In this document: positions 1 to 6,100 of the stretch, in pieces
Numbering within the stretch: the stretch's first letter is position 1
How the letters are laid out: each line of letters starts with the position of its first letter
Assembly: GCA_030667035.1 (NCBI GenBank)
Contig: DAOUWQ010000088.1
Span: forward strand, 1 to 6,541
DNA from: Candidatus Heimdallarchaeota archaeon
Lineage (GTDB): Archaea; Asgardarchaeota; Heimdallarchaeia; JABLTI01
DNA length: 6,541 bases
Direction of reading: 5' to 3'
Notes under the pieces: generated by a model
The model's database searches: none
The model's input: the letters and a program-made list of their open reading frames with translations, nothing else
What the model was told of the DNA's origin: nothing
Made by a program: the position numbers and the translations under genes

Positions 1-335
1 CGGAAATAGCTTTTGTTAAGTGAATTCAACCAGTACTTAAACGTTTGAAAATTGGAAAGTGGCTTCGTTTCATATTTACACTCCCACCATTCAGGCATCA
101 TTGGTTTTAAAATAAACGAATAGGGATCTATTGAATGCTCAGCTTTTGTTACAATTGGGATTTTTTGTACATCAGCAATTGTTTGTATTTTGGTTACATC
201 GATATCATGGCGTTTAAACCAATCGAGATAAAACGGACTATAATTTGCGATTTGTTTTTTAATAAATCTTATTAGATTTTCCTCAGCTTTTTCTTTTTGC
301 TTTTCAATACTCCAACGATAATTATAACCTGCCAT
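1..335 (-). CDS. Phenylacetate-CoA ligase-like AMP-binding enzyme, N-terminal part (cut by window edge)
   Basis: Reading the minus strand from the ATG at 335-333 gives 111 uninterrupted codons that run off the window at base 1, so the gene is partial at its 3' end. The translation begins MAGYNYRWSIEKQKEKAEEN and continues with IANYSPFYLDWFKRHDI, then DVQKIPIVTKAEH. This follows the known N-terminal pattern of PaaK-type adenylate-forming ligases: a helix, a 'spFY' segment, a 'gid..' turn, then 'eDl.klP.ttK'. Those enzymes activate a carboxylate with ATP and transfer it to CoA or another acceptor in the cytoplasm. The ATP-binding P-loop and the catalytic motifs lie beyond the edge, so the substrate cannot be judged. 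A GGTGA ribosome-binding site six bases before the ATG supports the start. The gene is divergent from the phosphofructokinase gene. Family assignment rests on a short N-terminal resemblance and is moderate. Confidence 0.6.
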   Translation of the reverse strand, partial: MAGYNYRWSIEKQKEKAEENLIRFIKKQIANYSPFYLDWFKRHDIDVTKIQTIADVQKIPIVTKAEHSIDPYSFILKPMMPEWWECKYETKPLSNFQTFKYWLNSLNKSYF

Positions 336-341
336 TTTAAT

Positions 342-346
342 TCACC
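342..346 (-). promoter_or_regulatory. Ribosome-binding site of the minus-strand ligase-like gene
   Basis: The plus-strand bases TCACC read GGTGA on the minus strand, a five-base match to the Shine-Dalgarno complement of the archaeal 16S tail. It sits six bases upstream of the ATG at 335-333 and supports that start. Confidence 0.6.
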
Positions 347-384
347 AAATGCTATTCTATTACTCATACAATACAAATTTCATG

Positions 385-399
385 TAATTAATATTTTTT
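385..399 (-). promoter_or_regulatory. TATA-like element in the divergent intergenic region
   Basis: On the minus strand this stretch reads GAAAAAATATTAATT or close to it, an A-rich run followed by an AT-only core. That resembles an archaeal BRE/TATA arrangement. A transcription start about 25 bases downstream would give the minus-strand gene a leader of roughly 30 bases. The same AT block could also serve the plus-strand phosphofructokinase gene, but with a leader near 100 bases. No second, clearly better TATA box is visible between 400 and 510. This is pattern-based only. Confidence 0.3.
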
Positions 400-506
400 C
401 CAACAATAAAAAACCTAAAACAAAGGCTGAATATCAATAGATAAGGTTAAACTGAGAGAAAAAAATAAGAATTGAAGTGAACGATACAACAACAGAATAT
501 TTGAAT

Positions 507-512
507 GTGATC
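507..512 (+). promoter_or_regulatory. Ribosome-binding site of the phosphofructokinase gene
   Basis: GTGATC matches the end of the archaeal consensus AGGAGGTGATC and lies four bases before the ATG at 517. That is where this distal part of the consensus should fall. It supports 517 as the original start, ahead of the in-frame stop at 682. Confidence 0.5.
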
Positions 513-516
513 AATA

Positions 517-1554
517 ATGGCAAAAAAAATTGGTATTTTAACAAGCGGTGGCGATGCTCCGGGGTTAAATCCCGTAATAGCTGGTTTTACGAGAACTGCA
601 ATTAAAAATGGCTATGAGGTTATCGGTTTTCAAGACGGTTGGAAAGGCTTGATTGAGGGATTAACAGAAGATCTATCTTTGTAACGTGTGAAAGAAATTG
701 TTCAAGAGGGAGGAACAATTCTAGGGTCATCTCGTACAAATCCGAGAAAGGTTGAAAATGGGTTTGAGAAAATACTTTCTACATTGAAAAAATTAGATAT
801 TTATGCGTTTGCTGCATGTGGTGGTGATGATACACTGGGCGTTGCAAAAATTCTGAATGAAAAAGGAGCTAATGTTGTTGGTGTACCCAAAACAATAGAC
901 AATGATTTAGAAGCAACTGATCAAACTTTTGGTTTCGATACTTCAATAAATATCGCAATGGATGCAATTGATAGATTGAGAACTACTGCTAAATCACATC
1001 ACCGCGTTTTTGTTTTAGAGTTAATGGGGCGACATTCTGGCTGGATTGCTTTAGAAGCTGGGATGGCTGGAAATGCAACTGCAATTATTATACCCGAATT
1101 CGATTTTTCAATTGACGAAGTATGTTCATTATTGAAGAAGAGACACGAAGGCAAAAGAACCTATAGTATTGTTTGCGTTGCAGAAGGAGTTGTTTTTCCG
1201 GAAATGAAAGAGAAAATCGAAAATGCCGGAAAAGATTCATTTGGAAATATTTTGCTTGCTGATCTTAAAGTAGGTGAATTTCTTGCAGAAGAAATCACAA
1301 AACGCACTGATCTTCCTGTCCGCGGTATCACATTAGGACATATTCAAAGAGGTGGGTCTCCTACTGCCTATGATCGATACTTAGGTTTAAGATATGGTTC
1401 TAAAGCTGCAGAATTAATTCATAAAGGAAAATTTGGTCGTATGGCTAGCCTTCAAGGTACCCGTATTGTTGATGTCTCTATTGAAGATGCCGTTGCCGAA
1501 AGAAAAATAGTTCCCAAAGAAGAATGGTTATTAGCTAGATCTTTCTTTGGCTAA
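517..1554 (+). pseudogene. pfkA: 6-phosphofructokinase (group III type, probably PPi-dependent) with an in-frame TAA at codon 56
   Basis: Reading through the TAA at 682-684 gives a 345-residue protein, the usual length for this family. The enzyme phosphorylates fructose 6-phosphate to fructose 1,6-bisphosphate in cytoplasmic glycolysis. Visible motifs are GGDAPGLN (11-18, phosphoryl-donor loop), ILGSSRTNP (68-76), GGDDT (102-106), PKTIDND (124-130, catalytic Asp128), MGRHSGW (sugar-phosphate site) and LGHIQRGGSP. The C-terminus ends in the family-typical ARSFFG. Asp105 and Lys125 correspond to E. coli positions 104 and 124. ATP-dependent enzymes have Gly at both, whereas Asp plus Lys marks the pyrophosphate-dependent, reversible form (symbol pfp in many genomes). 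The stop separates the N-terminal strand-loop bearing GGDAPGLN from the rest. The frame is otherwise perfect, so the lesion is recent, an error, or tolerated. A single base change (GAA or CAA to TAA) explains it. Confidence 0.85.
688..1554 (+). CDS. Downstream phosphofructokinase fragment, possible GTG restart
   Basis: After the TAA at 682-684 comes one CGT codon and then GTG at 688, from which 288 residues read without interruption to the TAA at 1552-1554. A gene caller would start here. The fragment keeps the fructose 6-phosphate site, catalytic Asp and PPi-type residues but lacks the first 57 residues, including GGDAPGLN. On family knowledge, loss of that loop should abolish phosphoryl-donor binding. 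No Shine-Dalgarno match precedes the GTG, since the upstream bases are CTATCTTTGTAAC. Restart would therefore have to rely on ribosomes that have just terminated three bases upstream. It is more likely the tail of a broken gene than an independent gene. Confidence 0.4.
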   Translation: MKEIVQEGGTILGSSRTNPRKVENGFEKILSTLKKLDIYAFAACGGDDTLGVAKILNEKGANVVGVPKTIDNDLEATDQTFGFDTSINIAMDAIDRLRTTAKSHHRVFVLELMGRHSGWIALEAGMAGNATAIIIPEFDFSIDEVCSLLKKRHEGKRTYSIVCVAEGVVFPEMKEKIENAGKDSFGNILLADLKVGEFLAEEITKRTDLPVRGITLGHIQRGGSPTAYDRYLGLRYGSKAAELIHKGKFGRMASLQGTRIVDVSIEDAVAERKIVPKEEWLLARSFFG

Positions 1555-1570
1555 TTTTTTTCTTTTTTTT
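1555..1570 (+). terminator. T-tract terminator after the phosphofructokinase gene
   Basis: Directly after the TAA at 1552-1554 come T runs interrupted by a single C: TTTTTTT, C, then TTTTTTTT. Oligo-T in the non-template strand is the known intrinsic termination signal of archaeal RNA polymerase and needs no hairpin, and none is evident. It suggests that the amidohydrolase gene 140 bases downstream has its own promoter. Confidence 0.6.
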
Positions 1571-1589
1571 CTGTCTAAATACAAGGGTT

Positions 1590-1675
1590 TTTATGTAAGT
1601 TTGTATACCTATGTAATTATATGTAAATATCTCTCTATAAGGTAGAAACTTACTAATATACTAGCAATATACAAT
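1590..1675 (+). promoter_or_regulatory. Probable promoter region of the amidohydrolase-ligase gene pair
   Basis: The stretch is almost pure A/T and contains several TATA-like cores (TTATATG near 1617-1623, CTATAA near 1635-1640, AATATAC near 1655-1661). The later ones are at a suitable distance for a start site 20-60 bases ahead of the ATG at 1711. Three exact TATGTAA copies (1592-1598, 1610-1616, 1620-1626) and the palindrome GTATAC (1603-1608) lie upstream of these cores and may be regulator sites. Which TATA element is used cannot be told from sequence. Confidence 0.35.
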
Positions 1676-1698
1676 GCCTTTATTCAGTTAATTTACTT

Positions 1699-1703
1699 GA
1701 GGT
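1699..1703 (+). promoter_or_regulatory. Ribosome-binding site of the amidohydrolase gene
   Basis: GAGGT, a five-base Shine-Dalgarno match, lies seven bases before the ATG at 1711. The frame is open further upstream, so this site decides the start. Confidence 0.65.
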
Positions 1704-1710
1704 AAGACTA

Positions 1711-3138
1711 ATGATAATTGTTTATGACAAAGAGGACCCTAAGAAAAAACCACTGAAGCTTAATGTAGTGGATACTCATACGCATTTGGGGAAAGAATTA
1801 GTTGTAAGTGGGAAAGGTAAAGATTACCGAATTGTTCGACCAAAAGATCATATTGACTTCTATGAGAAATTAAAATTCGATGTTCATAAAAGGGTTACAA
1901 ATTATCCAGAGGATTATGCATTTGAATTGCCTGAAAAGGCGAATGATTTTACTTTGCCTGCAACAAGATTACAACAAGATATCTTTCGCGATAAAAGAAC
2001 TACACAAAATATCGGTTGGTTTGTAGACAAAATAGTTACTTTTCCATTGCATGATACTCTTCATGCAAAAACATCACCTCATTTTATTCGTTCGAATAAT
2101 TATATCATAACTCGTGCCCAAACACTTGAGTATGGGTCTAGGTTAGTCCCATTCTGTCGAGTAGATCCAAATGATAAGGAAAAAGCCATAGATGAAATTC
2201 TTAGATGTGTGGAATATGGTGCAAGGGGATTAAAACTCCATCCTCTTTCAGAGAACTGGATAAATGATATAGTCAGTGAAAATGTTATTGAAATAGTTCG
2301 AACAGCAGTCGATTATAAATTACCGGTTATTTTTGATGTTCAAAATTATCAAACAGCCGAAGAGATACATCAAGTGACAATGGAAGTTAGAAAACGAGCA
2401 AAGAATGATGATTTTACAGTTATACTTGGACATTTTGGTTTTGATTATACAACTAAGGGTATGTATGAAATTTTAGATGATCCAAACATTAAAACTGAAA
2501 CTTCAGGAATGAGAGGAGACGATTGTGAAATTTTCTATAAAAATTGCATAGATCTTGTAGAAGATTGGCATTTATCTACAATGTATGGTACAGATCATAA
2601 TTATTTCAGTGTGCCACAAGCAAGTGATCATATTACTTTCCTGTTTTCAGAAAAAGCAAAAGAACTGGGATTAACCTTTGATCATTTAAGATATGTCTTA
2701 GGATTAAATGCACTGCGTATGCTGAAAATTTATTGGCCTCAAAAAGTGATTAATCGCGAAGGCGTTGAAAAAGCTAAAGTAACAAGAAAGGATTTCGATA
2801 AAATTTTGAAAGTTAAGACTCAAGAAAAACTTTCTGAAATCGTTACGGAATTATGCTCAATTTCTGGCGTGTACTTTAATACAGATGCGTTATTCAATCC
2901 CACTGGAAATAACGTCTATGAGGAGCTTTACATTCTCAATATATTTGCAGACATAATTGATATTCGTAGAAGTTTTGTTATTCAACAACTTAAAGGTGGA
3001 AAATTAAATATCTCTGAGGTAACAACACTCATGGATTTTGCATCTAAGATAACAAAGATTCTTGAAGAACAAGAAGAGAGTTATCCATTTACTCAGCAAT
3101 ATTTGTTTGATTATCTATTACATCAGAGACCAAAATGA
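1711..3138 (+). CDS. Metal-dependent amidohydrolase (amidohydrolase-2 type TIM barrel) with C-terminal extension
   Basis: This 475-residue cytosolic protein has no signal peptide or membrane segment. Family landmarks appear in order: DTHTH (21-25, the HxH metal motif at strand 1), GARGLKLHP (170-178), LPVIFDVQ (204-211), VILGHFG (237-243, catalytic-type His241), TETSGM (262-267), YGTDHNYF (292-299, Asp295) and LGLNALRMLKI (330-340), the usual final helix of the barrel. Members of the ACMSD-like amidohydrolase-2 family hydrolyse or decarboxylate small carboxylates or C-N bonds using one zinc or similar metal. One oddity is that the usual strand-5 ligand His ('vlfH') is Asp209 here. Another is residues 45-135, an insert carrying a run of aromatic and basic residues. 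A third is residues 345-475, a predicted helical extension beyond the barrel. The GAGGT site fixes the start. The next gene follows after 42 bases on the same strand, so co-transcription is likely. Substrate unknown. Confidence 0.8.
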   Translation: MIIVYDKEDPKKKPLKLNVVDTHTHLGKELVVSGKGKDYRIVRPKDHIDFYEKLKFDVHKRVTNYPEDYAFELPEKANDFTLPATRLQQDIFRDKRTTQNIGWFVDKIVTFPLHDTLHAKTSPHFIRSNNYIITRAQTLEYGSRLVPFCRVDPNDKEKAIDEILRCVEYGARGLKLHPLSENWINDIVSENVIEIVRTAVDYKLPVIFDVQNYQTAEEIHQVTMEVRKRAKNDDFTVILGHFGFDYTTKGMYEILDDPNIKTETSGMRGDDCEIFYKNCIDLVEDWHLSTMYGTDHNYFSVPQASDHITFLFSEKAKELGLTFDHLRYVLGLNALRMLKIYWPQKVINREGVEKAKVTRKDFDKILKVKTQEKLSEIVTELCSISGVYFNTDALFNPTGNNVYEELYILNIFADIIDIRRSFVIQQLKGGKLNISEVTTLMDFASKITKILEEQEESYPFTQQYLFDYLLHQRPK

Positions 3139-3180
3139 AATACTGAGTAATATTATACAAAAGTAGGGTATGAATAAGTA

Positions 3181-6100
3181 ATGAGCAATAAGCCCCCCAC
3201 AAACCAAAACTCGGCAAATTCTGCTAAAAGTGCCCTACGTAAGTTACCTTTTACTCATGGTTTAGAAGTTGAAAATTTCATTACCAATAAACGCGGAGAA
3301 ATTCTAGAGGATGGAAAAGAATTAGTTGCAGTTTGGGACCAGATGTTTAATGGAGCATTAGGTTTCTTAAAATCCTTAACAAGTAGTACTAGAAATGTTC
3401 CTGATTATATCAGGAAAAAAATTAAGCGTGTATCAAGAAAGGATGTAGAAAGACATGGCAAGATGATTCGCTATGTCCAAATAGAATATGCAGTTAATGG
3501 CAAATCTATTGCGATTAATGTATTTGGTCCAGATCCAAATATTTCTCAAATTACTTGGTTATTAGAATTAGTAACTCCTCCTTGTGAATTTGTTGAGGAA
3601 ATGGACTGGTGGATAAATACTCTTTATTTAGCTGCTTCTCAATCAATTACTAAAGGATATAATATTCAAGCATTAGGATTTAATCCTTATCAATCTGAAT
3701 ATCGAGCGGGAGTGACTTGTGGAGAACATCATCATCTTGGAGGATTCAAAAACAAGGCTGAAAAAAGTGCTGCTTATAATATGATTCGAGCCTATATTCC
3801 ACATCTGATTGCTTTATCCAATACTTCTCCATTTGTAAATGGACAACCTGCCGGACGTATTATCTTAAAGAAGGGTGCTGATGGAAGAACTTTGATTTTA
3901 GCTCCAGACAGTGTTCGAAGTTTTCGATTAAAAGAAAATTCTGGACAATTGGGACCAAATATGCCTGATTATTTACCACATGTCGGACCATCTTATACAA
4001 AGACACAATTCTCAAGACATGTACGTAAAGAAATTCCAGATGATCGGTATGTAGACGCTTATCCATATACTGCTTATGGGACTATTGAATGTCGATTCTT
4101 TGATGCTCAATATGATCAAAGTATTCGTATTGCGATTATATTGTTACTACAAGCTTTAGCATTAAAAGGAGCAAAAATGGTTCGGGCTGGCACTCCAATT
4201 CCTGAAATAAAAGGTAATACACTTTACGAACATCGTAAAAGAGCAGTAAACTTTGGAATGTTTGCTAAATTTCAGGGAGATCCTAGCATCGAAGCTTCAG
4301 GTGGAACTTTCGCTAAATATTATAATCACAACCCAGAAACAGGTGGACCTCCTGGGAAAATCTATGAATCTTTACGTGCCTTGCTCATTTGGTTAAAACC
4401 CGAGTTGACTGAGTTAAGAATAAGGGGAAGTGAACTTTCACCTCTTCTTATTATGTTGTGGGGTACTGCTCGAATTGCACCTCCAATTTCTGCTGCTACA
4501 TTTATGTTTTATTTATATGAACAAAATCATAATAATGTTGCAAATCTTATCAAAAGCTTAGGATTAATGAATGGGCGTCCTAAAAAAATTTTCAGTGAAG
4601 TTTTAGGTCAACCAGATAAATCAGTAACTGAGTTTGTCGAGACAAAAGCAGCCAAGCCCGTTAGAACTGCTGATACTTCTCGAAGTGCTATAGCTCGTAA
4701 ACTACAAACTGATTCTAGATCTAGACGTAAAAAAGTAATGGCAAAAGAACGCGAAAGATTGAAAGTTAAACAAGCTCAAGCAGCTAAAACGCAACGTGAG
4801 AAGATAAAAAGAGATAAGGTAATTGAGAAAAAACGTCTCGAGAGATTGAAACTTCTTGAAAAAGCTAAAAAACCACCCCCAAAACCCATCGCTGGGCGCA
4901 CATCAAGACCTTTAACTGCTCAATCAGTAAGACGTTCTCCCTCTTCCTCTAGATCAAAACCAGTAGCAACTATTAGACCTGCAAAACCAACAAAGAAACT
5001 TCCAACACGAACTAGATCAACCGTTACAAAATCAAGAGGGCGCTCAGTTAAAAAGAAATCTCCACAAAAGAAATATTCATCTGCTAAATCCAAGGCATCA
5101 GCTAAAAGAAAAACACCAGTTAAAGCAAAGACTTCTTCAAGGAAGCCCACTAAAAAAACAAAACCAAAATCTCTACAAAAATCCTCGCGAGGTAAAGTGC
5201 AGGCTTATGCATCAACGGCATCTAGCTCTAGATACCGTACGCAAAATGCAGTATTGCCAAAACCTCGGATTTCTAAAAGTGCAAAATCAAATACTTCGAG
5301 AACGAATCAAATTTCTAAAACTACAAATCGTTCAATTAAAGGATCCACAAAATCAGTCGCAGCTACCCCAACCTTCCAACAAGAAGAATTCTTTAAAGAA
5401 TCTAAATTTGTTAGAAGTGTTTCAGTACATAATTTTCCCTCTAAAATTGATTATTCATTAATTGTTCCAGCGATAAAAATAAAATGGCGACGATCAATAC
5501 TCCAATCCAAAATTTCACATCCGGTAAAAATAGAAGCAGAATTTGTTCCTTTAACGAAAGGAACCGGTGCTAGAAGAAAAACTTTTCAAGAATCTTTTAA
5601 CTTGGAAAAAACTTCATTGATGGATTTCTGTTATCTACCTATTCCAATTCAGCTCAATAATTATGCAGGCGAGTTTCAAATAAGATTCATTGTTCGAGAT
5701 GGAAAAAGTAGAAAAATCTTAGCGACTGCTCATAAATTATGTGTAAAGGTCAAAGTACCAAGAAATAAAACACATAACATAACAAGTCTATCAACATCTC
5801 CAAACCCTGTTGGAGAAGCTTTTGTGAAAGTCAAAGCAAATATCTCGAAAAGCAATACTCGTGGAAAACTAACCCTTTGGGGTCTCTCACAAAGAGGACT
5901 AATTAAATTATATGAAAAGAAATCCCGATTTTCAAGGAAAAGCTTCACAATTGATATGCCTGTAGTAATACCTCTTAGTATGTGTTCATCCAAGTGGCAT
6001 TTACTTTGTATTTTTAACGGAAGAGGATCTAGTACTTCCACATCGATAAAAGTTTCACCTCCATTATCAAAGTTAATTAATTTTAGTCTCCTTGGAAACC

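Noticed and set aside
682..684. Recoded stop encoding a special amino acid
   Set aside because: The codon is TAA; known archaeal recoding uses TGA (selenocysteine) or TAG (pyrrolysine), and the residue position is not a known active-site Cys or Lys.
3170..3172. Alternative ATG just upstream of the ligase-like start
   Set aside because: It reads Met-Asn-Lys then TAA and is in another frame from the ATG at 3181, so it cannot start the gene.
3860..4066. 68-codon minus-strand open frame inside the ligase-like gene
   Set aside because: It is a shadow of the strongly supported GCS2-like coding frame, with no recognisable protein features or ribosome-binding context.
4920..5150. 76-codon minus-strand open frame opposite the basic linker
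   Set aside because: The acidic/Leu/Phe-rich translation is the expected complement of Lys/Ser-rich codons, so it is a composition artefact.
5207..5461. 84-codon plus-strand frame overlapping the linker and C-terminal region
   Set aside because: It lies in an alternate frame of the large gene, has no domain pattern, and the main frame is continuous on both sides.
5730..6041. 103-codon minus-strand open frame opposite the Ig-like region
   Set aside because: No motif or ribosome-binding site; explained by the plus-strand coding sequence.
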